Assembly (NCBI RefSeq): GCF_032164335.1 | Contig: NZ_CP134152.1 | Span: forward strand, 2,356,001 to 2,420,000 | Direction: 5' to 3' | DNA length: 64,000 bases | Source of the DNA: Winslowiella toletana | GTDB lineage: Bacteria > Pseudomonadota > Gammaproteobacteria > Enterobacterales > Enterobacteriaceae | Shown here: piece after piece, positions 1 through 9,091 of the stretch | How positions within the stretch are numbered: the stretch's first letter is position 1 | Layout: every line of letters starts with the position of its first letter | Notes under the pieces: model-generated | Told to the model about the DNA's origin: nothing | Seen by the model: only the letters and a program-made list of their open reading frames with translations | Database searches by the model: none | Position numbers and translations under genes: made by a program

Positions 1-2304
1 ATTGCGCAGTTCTTTTCGACCGGCACGCGCTTTTTACCGGGTAAGCAGTGGGTCTCACTGTCGGTAAACGGCCAGCGAGCGCAACCCCAGGAAGTTGAAT
101 TTACCGCTGACGGTGAGCTGTGTCTGGATCGGGTGATGGCCAGCAGGCTAACGCTTAAGTCGGAATGGTTCCCGGCGCAGGGCTGCGTCAGCCTCGTTCA
201 GCACATTCCTTTATCTACGGTCACGCTGCTACCGGCACAGGGCGGGGTACAAATAACCGTACCGCAGAGCGCGTTTACATCACAAGCGGAGGGCTTCCGC
301 TATGGCGGTAATGGGCTAATGATGAACTACGATATTTATCATTATTCCACCCGTGGTGGTCGTTCAGCCGCCACCGATGCCAGCCAGCTGAGCGTCGAAT
401 ACGGCGCTAACTTTTCCAACTGGGTACTGCGCAGCGTTGATGATTTCACCCATAACAGTCGCTATGGCAGTGAGACACGGCATCAACAAGCCTGGCTGGC
501 ACGTGGGGTACCGCTGTTAGCGGCTGTTTTTCAGGCGGGTGAACTGCTTACCCAGACGCAGCGTTTTTCTGGATTGCCAATTAATGGCGTGCAGCTGGTG
601 AGTGACAGCGCGTTGACCAGCGCGCTGAATAACAATAATACCCCGATCATTGGCAGTGCCAACGATAATGCCACCGTTGAGATCTGGCAAAATGGCAGAA
701 TGCTCTACCGCACCCGGGTAGCGTCGGGACCATTCGCACTGAATAACGTATCGGGCCTGTCACCGCTGTCAGAGGTTGAGGTGCTGGTGCGTGAAGAGAG
801 TGGCAGTGAAAAACGGTTTATCACCCGAGTGGATCCGCTGGCGAGTGGCCGTCTCTCGGTCGCACCTGAATATGCACTGGCCATTGGCAGCTGGCGTAAC
901 CAGCCCGGGATGAACAGTGAAAATCATGCTGCGCCGTTATTAACCGGTGCCTGGGGGCAGGGCATCGGGCAGCGCAGCCGTGTCGACAGCTCATTGCTAA
1001 TGGCTGAAGCGGCACAGGGAAGCGCGCTGCGTTTAAGCCATAAGCCACTACCGGCATTGAATCTTGATACAGAAGTTGCACTGAGCCGTACTACCGTCAA
1101 AAGCGATAACCAGCAGAGCCATATCCAGCAGGGACAACTCTATAGCCTGGCGGGCAGTTATCAGTTTGCACCCTGGTTAAATTTCACTGCCAGTGGCAAC
1201 TGGCAATCGGCGGGTTTTTTCTCTCCTTATACGGCTTTAGTCAGTCAGCCCTATAGCCAGAGTGAAGACAGCCTCGGCTATTACCTTGCCAGTCAGCTTT
1301 CCAGTGAGGATTTTGGCTCGTTAAGCACCTGGTACTCGGCCAGCCGGGGCAATGGTATCAGTAATACTTACGGCGTCAGCTGGCGAAAAAATATTGCCCG
1401 TGCCACGTTAAATCTGAGCTGGCAACACTCTGAAAGTCAATACTGGTCTGCCGACCAGCCAAAAGGCTCTGGCCTGGTTGATCGCGACAGAATCATGCTT
1501 AACACCACCATTCCCTTTGGCAAAGCGCAGTCAATCGGCTTCAGCGCCAGTCGGGATAGTCAGACCGGTAGTCAGTCTTCGATAGTGTACGACCATCGCG
1601 TCGATGATCGGTTCGCTTACAGCCTCAGTCGCAGCAACTCCCGCAATACCAGCAATTCACGCGCGTATCTGAGGGGGAAAACTGATTTTGCACGCTACAA
1701 CCTCAGCTATCAGCAGCAGGATGAGGGGCGTAAAAATGTCACTCTCGGCACCAAGGGATCGCTGGCGCTGGCGAAGGGGCAATGGCTGGCGCACTCTCAA
1801 TCAATTGACGATACCTGGGGAGTGTTACTGGTGCCGGAACTGGCCGGAGTGAAAGTGAGTGGGGCCGGAAGCGGGCGTACCAGTAACAGTGGAAGCGTGC
1901 TGTTACCCTCGCTTTCGCCGTGGCAGGAGTCTGAAATCAGGCTGGATACGCAGAATATTCCTTTCGATGTTCAGGTTGGCAGCGTCAGGGAAAAAGTGCG
2001 CCCGGCTCGTGGATCGATGTTAAGTCTGGAAATCCCGACCAAAATTAATCGCGCACTGTTACTCACCGTACGCGATCAAAACCAGCAATTTATAGCTTAT
2101 GGATCATCGGTGTTAAATATGAGCGGACAGCTAACGGGCATCATCAGCGATCGGGGAGGCCTGCTGCTGACCGATGTTAATGAGAAACAAGCCTTGCAGA
2201 TCAAACTGGTTAACGGTGGGCGTTGCCAGCTTGATTACGCTTTGCCTGCACGCTGGCACCCCGGGCGCGAATATGAACAAGGCGAAGCACGATGCCTGCT
2301 CTGA
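1..2304 (+). CDS. Fimbrial outer-membrane usher protein, 5' end missing
   Basis: This is the C-terminal part of an outer-membrane usher, the pore that assembles and secretes chaperone-usher fimbriae. The frame is open from base 1, so the gene begins outside the window; the first Met at 133 is internal. Typical usher features are the plug-region pattern of a NATVEIWQNGR segment followed by SGPFAL, the long Ser/Gln/Tyr-rich beta-barrel region, and a C-terminal domain ending in a two-Cys segment (GRCQLDY to EARCLL). The style may be that of the CS1/alpha (TcfC-like) ushers, but this is uncertain. No adhesin or pilin gene follows: tus is convergent 31 bases downstream. Confidence 0.85.
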   Translation: MAQFFSTGTRFLPGKQWVSLSVNGQRAQPQEVEFTADGELCLDRVMASRLTLKSEWFPAQGCVSLVQHIPLSTVTLLPAQGGVQITVPQSAFTSQAEGFRYGGNGLMMNYDIYHYSTRGGRSAATDASQLSVEYGANFSNWVLRSVDDFTHNSRYGSETRHQQAWLARGVPLLAAVFQAGELLTQTQRFSGLPINGVQLVSDSALTSALNNNNTPIIGSANDNATVEIWQNGRMLYRTRVASGPFALNNVSGLSPLSEVEVLVREESGSEKRFITRVDPLASGRLSVAPEYALAIGSWRNQPGMNSENHAAPLLTGAWGQGIGQRSRVDSSLLMAEAAQGSALRLSHKPLPALNLDTEVALSRTTVKSDNQQSHIQQGQLYSLAGSYQFAPWLNFTASGNWQSAGFFSPYTALVSQPYSQSEDSLGYYLASQLSSEDFGSLSTWYSASRGNGISNTYGVSWRKNIARATLNLSWQHSESQYWSADQPKGSGLVDRDRIMLNTTIPFGKAQSIGFSASRDSQTGSQSSIVYDHRVDDRFAYSLSRSNSRNTSNSRAYLRGKTDFARYNLSYQQQDEGRKNVTLGTKGSLALAKGQWLAHSQSIDDTWGVLLVPELAGVKVSGAGSGRTSNSGSVLLPSLSPWQESEIRLDTQNIPFDVQVGSVREKVRPARGSMLSLEIPTKINRALLLTVRDQNQQFIAYGSSVLNMSGQLTGIISDRGGLLLTDVNEKQALQIKLVNGGRCQLDYALPARWHPGREYEQGEARCLL

Positions 2305-2335
2305 TTTGCCTGTGAACAGGGCATGTCAATAACGT

Positions 2336-3265
2336 TTACACCAGTCGATCGCTAAACAGATGCAGGCGCGGAATAACAGCAAACAGCTTTTCCGCCTGCG
2401 GTTTATAACGGTGTTTAATCCGTTCGGCATCGTAATTAAGCAGTTCACCCAGGGTCGGCACCTGATTTTTATCCGCGCACAGCACCAGCAGTGGAGACGA
2501 GCAGGCGAGTTGGGTCTGTTTTTGCTGCTGGCTATTCCAGATGCGGGCGATGGGCTGCACTTTTACCGGGCGTTTGATTTTCAAGCGCGCATCGGCGGGC
2601 AGATCGTTAATCATTGCGATCTCCTCCTGCACCTTTTCTGCCCATTGTTCACGCGTCCAGGGAGCGATAGCTCGCCCGGACTTCAGGCTGCGCTCCAGTT
2701 TTTCCAGCACTTCGCTCCGCGTCAGGTTCTTAATGATATGTTTATTGGCCCAGCCAAAGCGCACGCTGTCGGGTGCATCCAGCAGGGTTATAGCACGATA
2801 GGCATTCAGCGTGATAAACCCACGCAGATGGGTATGCACAAACTCAAAGCGTTCCTCACTTTCAACGCCTGACTCAACCGTAACAATCTGTTCCAGTCGC
2901 TGCTTCAGGTTATTAACCCGCGCGACCTGCTGCTGGAGCAGGGCAGACTGTTCGTCATCCGCCTGAAAACAGAGCGCGCCGGGCAGGCGAACCGCAGCTT
3001 TCGTGCTTAGCTGCTCCGACTGATGCTGCATAAACAGCCGGCAATAGTGTTCAAGCCCTGAACGAAGTGCTTCCGCGCCGAGTTGTTGGGTCACCTCAAT
3101 CCTGGTAACGGCATCATGTTCCTTTCCCTTCACTACGGGAGGCAAGTTAAACACCCGTGCAGTCAACAAGCGCAGTGATTGTAGCTGCTGCTGTAACTGA
3201 CTCAGTTCAGCTTCCAGCTGATTCACGCATTGATGCAGCGCTGCTACAGCATCGTAATGATTCAT
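2336..3265 (-). CDS. tus: Tus, DNA replication terminus site-binding protein
   Basis: Tus binds Ter sites and stops replication forks arriving from one side. The protein matches E. coli Tus along its length, including the FGWANKHIIKNL segment that holds the lock histidine, the KRPVKVQPIAR segment that contacts DNA, and the LLNYDA..HRYKPQA end. The longest frame starts at 3277, but I prefer the ATG at 3265. It gives 309 residues, the E. coli length, has a GGGG ribosome binding site six bases upstream, and leaves the Ter site just upstream. The gene is convergent with the usher gene and divergent from mlc. Its position marks the replication terminus region. Confidence 0.95.
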   Translation of the reverse strand: MNHYDAVAALHQCVNQLEAELSQLQQQLQSLRLLTARVFNLPPVVKGKEHDAVTRIEVTQQLGAEALRSGLEHYCRLFMQHQSEQLSTKAAVRLPGALCFQADDEQSALLQQQVARVNNLKQRLEQIVTVESGVESEERFEFVHTHLRGFITLNAYRAITLLDAPDSVRFGWANKHIIKNLTRSEVLEKLERSLKSGRAIAPWTREQWAEKVQEEIAMINDLPADARLKIKRPVKVQPIARIWNSQQQKQTQLACSSPLLVLCADKNQVPTLGELLNYDAERIKHRYKPQAEKLFAVIPRLHLFSDRLV

Positions 3266-3276
3266 CGCATACCCCA

Positions 3277-3294
3277 TTAGTTACAACATACAAG
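3277..3294 (-). other. Ter replication-arrest site at the tus start
   Basis: On the minus strand this reads GTATGTTGTAACTAA, identical over 15 bases to the core of E. coli TerB and including the conserved G at position 6. It lies immediately upstream of tus, as TerB does, where Tus bound to it represses its own promoter. The blocking face, the side with the conserved G:C pair at position 6, points toward higher coordinates. Forks coming from the mlc side should therefore stop here. Confidence 0.85.
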
Positions 3295-3426
3295 ACACCA
3301 TGTTTATTTTGCCACAACTTCAGCTTCTGAGAACAATTCATTTCTGTAGTAATAACCGGAAAATTTATCTCAGGTCAGCAGGCTTGACTCTTTCTGCTCT
3401 TTTTTCACGCGTTGCGCGGGGATTTG

Positions 3427-3442
3427 TGTGCAGTAAATCACA
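3427..3442. promoter_or_regulatory. Candidate CRP site upstream of mlc
   Basis: The sequence TGTGCAGTAAATCACA fits TGTGA-N6-TCACA with one mismatch. It lies about 95 bases before the mlc start. E. coli mlc is known to be under CRP control; that this copy is used is an inference. Confidence 0.5.
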
Positions 3443-3498
3443 TATCGAATCAAATATTTGACGACACCGATTAAGTGTTTCACCATAGCGAAAGTAGT

Positions 3499-3520
3499 TT
3501 ATTTTGAAGCGCGAAAATAA
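3499..3520. promoter_or_regulatory. Mlc/NagC-type operator in front of mlc
   Basis: A 22-base dyad has perfect seven-base outer arms, TTATTTT and AAAATAA, around a GC-containing centre. This is the form of Mlc and NagC operators. It ends 15 bases before the GTG start of mlc and so could block transcription. E. coli Mlc represses its own gene, which fits. Confidence 0.65.
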
Positions 3521-3535
3521 GCGGGAGCAGGGTTA

Positions 3536-4753
3536 GTGATAGCGGATAGTCAGCCCGGTCATATCGATCAAATTAAGCAAACTAATGCTGGCGTAGTGTA
3601 TCGCCTGATAGATCAATTTGGCCCGATTTCGCGCATCGAACTCTCGAGGCTGGCACAGCTGGCACCGGCCAGCATTACCAAAATTGTGCGTGAAATGCTG
3701 GAAGCACATCTGGTACAGGAAACCGAGTTTCAGGATATCGGCAGCCGGGGTCGTCCGGCAATCGGGCTGATTCTCGATACCGCTGCCTGGCACTACCTTT
3801 CTGTACGCATCAGCGAGGGTGAGATCACTTTGGCACTGCGTGATTTAAGCAGTGCGCTCGTGACTGAAGAACAACGTCCGTTGCCGTCAGAAGCCAGTGA
3901 ACCACTGTTAGAGCGTATCATCGGCGAAATAGACCAGTTTTTCATTCGTCACCAGCGCAAGCTTGAGCGCTTAACTGCTATTGCCATTACGCTGCCAGGA
4001 ATTATCAATACCCAGTCCGGCATTGTGCACCGTATGCCGTTTTATCCGGTAATCGATATGCCGCTGGGGCCAGCGCTGGAACAACGCACCGGCTTGCCGA
4101 TTTATATTCAGCATGATATTTGTGCCTGGACGATGGCAGAGTCGCTGTTTGGTGCTTCCCGTGGTGCCCGTGATGTAATCCATGTCGTGATTGACCATAA
4201 TGTGGGTGCCGGAGTGATTACCGGTGGCCGCCTGTTGCACAATGGCAGCAGTACACTGGTTGAGATTGGGCATACTCAGCTCGATCCTTATGGTAAACAG
4301 TGCTATTGCGGCAACCATGGCTGCCTGGAAACCGTGGCCAGCATCAGCAGCATCCTGACGCTGGCGGAACAGCGAATGCAGGCTTCTCCCAGTTCGCTGC
4401 TGCATAATCAGCCATTAACCATCGAATGGCTGTGCGACGCCGCACGACAGGGCGATCAGCTGGCAAAAGATTTAATTACCGGCGTCGGCAACAGCGTAGG
4501 CCGCATTGTTGCAGTGATGGTCAATCTGTTTAATCCGCAAAAAATTTTAATCGGCTCACCGTTAAATCGCGCCTCTGAGATTCTCTATCCGGTCATTACC
4601 GCCTGTATTCGCCAACAATCACTGCCTGCGTACAGCGCACAAATTGATGTTGAACCCACGCAGTTCGTTAATCTCGGCACCATGCCGGGCGCGGCGCTGG
4701 TAAAAGATGCGCTTTACAATGGCTCATTACTGCTGAAACTTTTACAGGGCTAA
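3536..4753 (+). CDS. mlc: Mlc (DgsA), ROK-family repressor of sugar uptake genes
   Basis: Mlc represses PTS sugar genes such as ptsG, manXYZ and malT and is inactivated by binding to EIIB-Glc at the membrane. The 405-residue protein is near E. coli length and almost the same at the N-terminus (HIDQIKQTNAG..YRLIDQ). A winged helix spans about residues 10-80, followed by a ROK domain with the zinc-site motif CYCGNHGCLE near residue 263. The start is GTG, as in E. coli, with GGGAG upstream. A CRP-like site and an Mlc-type operator lie upstream. bioD2 follows after 132 bases, the same neighbour as in E. coli. Confidence 0.95.
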   Translation: MIADSQPGHIDQIKQTNAGVVYRLIDQFGPISRIELSRLAQLAPASITKIVREMLEAHLVQETEFQDIGSRGRPAIGLILDTAAWHYLSVRISEGEITLALRDLSSALVTEEQRPLPSEASEPLLERIIGEIDQFFIRHQRKLERLTAIAITLPGIINTQSGIVHRMPFYPVIDMPLGPALEQRTGLPIYIQHDICAWTMAESLFGASRGARDVIHVVIDHNVGAGVITGGRLLHNGSSTLVEIGHTQLDPYGKQCYCGNHGCLETVASISSILTLAEQRMQASPSSLLHNQPLTIEWLCDAARQGDQLAKDLITGVGNSVGRIVAVMVNLFNPQKILIGSPLNRASEILYPVITACIRQQSLPAYSAQIDVEPTQFVNLGTMPGAALVKDALYNGSLLLKLLQG

Positions 4754-4885
4754 TCAAACCTCGCTTTTCGCTGAAAGCTTGCGCTAACGCAAACCCGTGG
4801 TGAACAGGCTCCTTTACAATTTCCCGACAGAATACATTAATCAAAATCATTAATTTCAGGTTGTTGACCTGTCGGAGATGCACGC

Positions 4886-5554
4886 ATGTTGAGTCGTCTA
4901 TTTGTAACCGGAACCGATACTTCTGTCGGTAAAACCGTGGTTTCACGCGCACTGTTGCAAAAGCTGGCGATCGCGTATCCCCGTGTTGCCGGCTATAAGC
5001 CGGTCGCTAAAAGCTGCCAGCAAACAGAAGAGGGATTACGCAATAAAGATGCGCTTATTTTGCAGGCATCTTCAACCGTTGAATTACCCTATCAGGCCAT
5101 TAACCCAGTCACCTTGCAGGAAGATGAGATCAGCATCCATCGCGAACATCCGATCAGTTACAGCCAGCTCAGTGCCGGTTTACACTATTTATGCGACCAG
5201 GCGGATGTGGTGGTGGTTGAAGGCACTGGCGGCTGGCGCAGTTTAATGAATGATTTGCGTCCACTTTCAGCATGGGTAGTGCAGGAAAAACTGCCGGTGG
5301 TGATGGTTGTAGGGATACAGTCCGGCTGCATCAGTCAGGCGCTGCTGACCGCCGAAGCGATAATAAATGATGGCTTACCCTTATTAGGCTGGGTAGCAAA
5401 CCGTATCAATCCTGGCCTGGCTCACTATGCCGAAATTATTGATGTTCTGGGCGATAAAATCCCGGCACCGTTACTGGGTGAGTTGCCTTATTTGCCGCGT
5501 GCCGAGCAGCGCGAGCTGGCGAAATATATCGATCTCTCGGTGGTGAAAAGCTGA
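4886..5554 (+). CDS. bioD2: Dethiobiotin synthetase 2 (YnfK)
   Basis: This ATP-dependent enzyme closes the ureido ring of dethiobiotin from 7,8-diaminopelargonate and CO2, the penultimate step of biotin synthesis. It is the second BioD paralogue of enterobacteria, not part of the bio operon. The N-terminal P-loop reads GTDTSVGKT (residues 8-16), the VVEGTGGWRSL motif follows near residue 112, and the C-terminal segment GELPYLPRAEQREL is almost identical to E. coli YnfK. The 222-residue length is normal. A GGAG site precedes the ATG. What YnfK contributes beside BioD is not clear in any enterobacterium. Confidence 0.92.
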   Translation: MLSRLFVTGTDTSVGKTVVSRALLQKLAIAYPRVAGYKPVAKSCQQTEEGLRNKDALILQASSTVELPYQAINPVTLQEDEISIHREHPISYSQLSAGLHYLCDQADVVVVEGTGGWRSLMNDLRPLSAWVVQEKLPVVMVVGIQSGCISQALLTAEAIINDGLPLLGWVANRINPGLAHYAEIIDVLGDKIPAPLLGELPYLPRAEQRELAKYIDLSVVKS

Positions 5555-5681
5555 TGGCCGCTTCAGCAGGACGCAATATCACGGTGTGACTTTTATATCG
5601 TACTGATTTTTATAATTTTATTTAACTATACTTCAGTGATTTACCGGGTTATTGCTTATCTCCTGTCTGATGGAGGTAAGC

Positions 5682-6767
5682 GTGGCATACAGCATTACAG
5701 GATTTAATCGCCAGAGAACCGATCCGGTCAGCGGCTGTTACCATCCAGGTAACGGCTATCGTGCGTATCATCCACGGCTGATGCGCTTTAACACGCCGGA
5801 CGGCTGGAGCCCGTTTAATGCGGGCGGAATCAATTCTTATAGCTATTGCGCAGGTGACCCGATTAACCGCAGCGATCCTTCCGGTCATTTCAGCTGGCAG
5901 GTTGCACTCGGTATGAGCATGGGCATTCTGGGGATTATCGGTACGCTGTTTACCGGCGGCGCATCGTTGATTGCCGCTGGCGGTATTGACGCCGCCATGA
6001 TCAGCGCCTCCGCTACCGCTCTACTGGCCGGAACCTCAGGAACGACAGCCGATATCAGCGGTATTCTTAGTTTCACCACTGCCGCGAATAATCCACGCGC
6101 GTCGGCGGCACTCGGTTGGCTCTCTTTTGCCAGCGGGCTGTTATCGCTGGGGGCCGGCTTGCTAAGTAGCGGAGCCAGAATGCCGGGGCGGAGTATGGCT
6201 GATACGGCGAGGGTTTCTGACATACGGCATTTTGAGTTTTGCTACGCTGAATCAGCTGAAAGGTTATCAGCCGCTGATAATGCCGCTGCCAGCTATCGCC
6301 AGTCCTGGCAACAGGCGCGCAGCTGGATTGCTGATGATAAAAATTTCAGGCATTACATCATTAATAATCGAATACATTCGCAAGACCTTCATAATAAGTC
6401 TAATTTTTTTGGTAATAAGTTTAAATCAAAACAATGGACGTTTATCAACAATGCCAGATTAGTCAAAGAAGTCCCTTACTACGCCAGTGATGTGGCAAGA
6501 TATCAGTTTGAAATAATCGCCGGAGAAAAAAATTTCATTGGCATACTTCCTGAAATAATTATAAGAAAATCAGTTTCTAATGAATTTACCCTGGCAACAA
6601 CAAAAGGAAAGGAGGGGCGGGAATTATTCGCGGCTTTTTTCACTACGCCAAATGGCAAATCAACTCAGCATATCATGAATGCGTTTGGCTTAACCGCATT
6701 TCAGGTTGAGCGTCTGGAATCAGAACAGTCTGTCGATTTTATTATCAAACTTAATCCACAGTCGTAG
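5682..6767 (+). CDS. Short TccC-like protein with RHS core domain, copy 1
   Basis: The protein starts directly with the RHS-repeat-associated core (GFNRQRTDPVSG to GDPINRSDPSGH, about residues 7-70). A glycine/alanine-rich hydrophobic stretch follows (about 75-170), then an AT-rich, variable C-terminal domain of about 190 residues. The core and hydrophobic part resemble the ends of TccC insecticidal toxin subunits, but the long repeat shell in front is missing. I chose the GTG at 5682 because GGAGGT lies four bases upstream, exactly as in the next gene, and because both proteins then align from residue 1. The C-terminal domain is not recognised. No immunity gene is evident. A toxin role is inferred from the architecture only. 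Confidence 0.75.
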   Translation: MAYSITGFNRQRTDPVSGCYHPGNGYRAYHPRLMRFNTPDGWSPFNAGGINSYSYCAGDPINRSDPSGHFSWQVALGMSMGILGIIGTLFTGGASLIAAGGIDAAMISASATALLAGTSGTTADISGILSFTTAANNPRASAALGWLSFASGLLSLGAGLLSSGARMPGRSMADTARVSDIRHFEFCYAESAERLSAADNAAASYRQSWQQARSWIADDKNFRHYIINNRIHSQDLHNKSNFFGNKFKSKQWTFINNARLVKEVPYYASDVARYQFEIIAGEKNFIGILPEIIIRKSVSNEFTLATTKGKEGRELFAAFFTTPNGKSTQHIMNAFGLTAFQVERLESEQSVDFIIKLNPQS

Positions 6768-6793
6768 CATCATATTTTACAACGGAGGTAAAT

Positions 6794-7900
6794 ATGAACG
6801 GCAATATTTCAGGTTTTAATGGTCTGCGCATCGATCCCGTCAGCGGAAATTATCATCCGGGCAATGGCTATCGCAGTTACAGTCCAATACTTATGCGCTT
6901 TAGCGCACCGGATAGCTGGAGCCCGTTTGGTGCAGGTGGAATCAATACTTACAGTTATTGCGCCGGTGACCCGATCAACCGTAGCGATCCATCAGGCCAT
7001 TTCAGCTGGCAATCCGCACTCGGTATTGGCATGGGCATTCTGGGAATTATCGGCACGCTGTTTACCGGTGGTGCTGCGCTGATTGCCGCCGGGGGGCTGG
7101 AGGCTGCAATGATCAGTGCCTCCGCCAGCGCCATGCTGGTCGGCACCTCAGGGACAGTAGCCGATATCAGCGGTATTCTCAGTATCACCAGTGCCGGAAC
7201 TCATCCACGTGCCGCATCGGCGCTGGGCTGGCTCAGTTTTGCCAGTGGTTTGCTCTCGCTTGGGGCGGGTTTGCTGGCCGGGGTTGGCCGCTCAGCAACG
7301 CGTGCTGAGGATGAGGGGGTATCAACAGCACTACATTATTCTCTGGCCTGGACAGAGCCTGGTGAGAATCTATTGGAAGCCGATTCGGCATCTGCCAGTC
7401 AAAGGCTGTCGAAGGAACAGGCCCGAGCATGGATTGATGACGGAAAAAACTTTGCGCATAAAATAACCGGATACAAGATAACGTCACGAGACCTTAATAA
7501 CAGGCGTAATTTATTTGGCAATAAATTCAAACCCAATAAATGGACCTTTGTAAACAATTACAGGCGAGAGCAAAATGTACCTTATTATGCCAGTGATGTA
7601 ACAAGATACCAGTATGAAAGAATAGCAACAGAAAATAACTTTATCGGCAGGATGCCTGAAACTATTGTCCGAAGTGGAGTTTCTAACCAAATAACTCTGG
7701 AAATGACGGAGGGCAAAGCAGGGCGGGAATTATTTGATGTTTTTTTTAAAACGCCAAATGGAAAATCAACTCAGCATATTATGAAAGATTTCGGCTTAAC
7801 CGCTTATGCAGTTGAACGCCTCGAAATACCAGATGATGATGCGGGTCATGAAGCAGGAAGCACTTTCGATTTTATTATCAGACTGAACCCGTTGAGTTAG
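6794..7900 (+). CDS. Short TccC-like protein with RHS core domain, copy 2
   Basis: This is a tandem paralogue of the preceding gene, 26 bases downstream with its own GGAGGT site. The core and hydrophobic part are nearly the same. The C-terminal domain is alignable but clearly diverged, sharing FGNKFK..KWTF, VPYYASDV.RYQ, GKSTQHIM and DFII.LNP. Because the tail is related in both copies, this is a gene duplication and not an exchange of unrelated toxin tips. The presumed cleavage motif DPSGH is kept in both. The tail has lower GC than the N-terminal part, as is common in polymorphic toxins. Its function is unknown. Confidence 0.75.
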   Translation: MNGNISGFNGLRIDPVSGNYHPGNGYRSYSPILMRFSAPDSWSPFGAGGINTYSYCAGDPINRSDPSGHFSWQSALGIGMGILGIIGTLFTGGAALIAAGGLEAAMISASASAMLVGTSGTVADISGILSITSAGTHPRAASALGWLSFASGLLSLGAGLLAGVGRSATRAEDEGVSTALHYSLAWTEPGENLLEADSASASQRLSKEQARAWIDDGKNFAHKITGYKITSRDLNNRRNLFGNKFKPNKWTFVNNYRREQNVPYYASDVTRYQYERIATENNFIGRMPETIVRSGVSNQITLEMTEGKAGRELFDVFFKTPNGKSTQHIMKDFGLTAYAVERLEIPDDDAGHEAGSTFDFIIRLNPLS

Positions 7901-7915
7901 CATCAAGTTATTAAT

Positions 7916-7943
7916 CAGGAGAGCGTAAGTTCACGCTCTCCTG
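7916..7943. terminator. Bidirectional terminator-like hairpin
   Basis: A perfect 11-base stem (CAGGAGAGCGT with its complement) around a six-base loop lies between the convergent TccC-like gene and osmV-like gene. There is no strong T tract on either side. Confidence 0.6.
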
Positions 7944-7951
7944 AAGACTGA

Positions 7952-9091
7952 TTATCCCTGATTCAGCGCCCGACGCGTACGGCCGGAACTGAGATAGTCG
8001 GCAATATAATCTTGCGAAATCTCACCGCTATAGCGTCCATCTTCGTCAACGATCGGCATCCATACCGAGTTATGTTCATACAACTTAGATAACACCACGC
8101 GCAGATTCTCTTCTGCCCGCCCGGTGACACTAAACTGATGTAACATATCTGCACATACCCCGGTGGCACCACGCGCTTCACGGCGTTTAACAAATCCCAA
8201 CGGTTTACCGTCGTCGTCCACCACGGTAATCGAACGCATATCATTGTCATCCATGGTGCCGAAAGCCTGTGACAGCGGCGTCGATTTCTGCGCGGTAATG
8301 GTCGGCTGCTGATCGGTGACATCACCGGCCTGCACCAGCAACAGGCGCTTCAGCGTGCGGTCCTGACCAACAAAGGAACCGACAAATTCATTGGCGGGTT
8401 TTGCCAGCAATTCGTCCGGGCTGGCGCACTGTACGATTTTGCCCTGGCCAAACACCGCGATGCGGTCACCCAGTTTCAATGCCTCATCAATATCGTGACT
8501 GACCAGCATCACGGTTTTCTTCAGCTGGCGCTGCATTTCAAGAAACTCATTCTGAATCACTTCACGGTTTATCGGGTCGACGGCTCCGAAAGGCTCATCC
8601 ATCAGCAGCACCGGCGGATCGGCCGCCAGTGCGCGAATCACGCCAATGCGCTGCTGCTGGCCACCGGACATCTCTTTTGGATAGCGATGCAGGAACTTCT
8701 TCGGGTCGAGCGCCACCATGCTCATCAGGTCGGTGGCCCGCTGCTGACAACGCTTTTTATCCCAGCCGAGCATGCGCGGCACCACGGTAATATTCTCTTC
8801 GATGGTCATATTGGGAAACAGACCAATTTGCTGAATCACATAACCGATATTGCGGCGCAGGGTGGTGGTATCAAGATTGCTGGTATCTTCACCGTTAATC
8901 AAAATTTTACCACTGGTCGACGGAATCAGACGGTTGATCATTTTGAGCGTGGTAGTTTTACCGCAGCCAGAAGGGCCGAGCAGCACGCACATTTCACCTT
9001 CCGGTACATTCAGGCTGACATTATCCACGGCGTTAAACGTCGTACCGTTTTTCTGGGTAAATTGTTTAGTGAGATTTTCCAGTTTTATCAT
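7952..9091 (-). CDS. osmV: Osmoprotectant ABC transporter, ATP-binding subunit (OsmV-like)
   Basis: This is the ATPase of a glycine betaine/choline-type importer. Walker A is GPSGCGKTT (near residue 38), the signature is MSGGQQQR, and Walker B is VLLMDEP. Two CBS domains fill about residues 255-370, as in ionic-strength-sensing osmoprotectant ATPases. The sequence, up to the end YLSSGRTRRALN, strongly resembles Salmonella OsmV. It is the last gene of a four-gene minus-strand operon, and its ATG overlaps the stop of the permease gene by one base (TAATG). The substrate is inferred from the family. Confidence 0.88.
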   Translation of the reverse strand: MIKLENLTKQFTQKNGTTFNAVDNVSLNVPEGEMCVLLGPSGCGKTTTLKMINRLIPSTSGKILINGEDTSNLDTTTLRRNIGYVIQQIGLFPNMTIEENITVVPRMLGWDKKRCQQRATDLMSMVALDPKKFLHRYPKEMSGGQQQRIGVIRALAADPPVLLMDEPFGAVDPINREVIQNEFLEMQRQLKKTVMLVSHDIDEALKLGDRIAVFGQGKIVQCASPDELLAKPANEFVGSFVGQDRTLKRLLLVQAGDVTDQQPTITAQKSTPLSQAFGTMDDNDMRSITVVDDDGKPLGFVKRREARGATGVCADMLHQFSVTGRAEENLRVVLSKLYEHNSVWMPIVDEDGRYSGEISQDYIADYLSSGRTRRALNQG

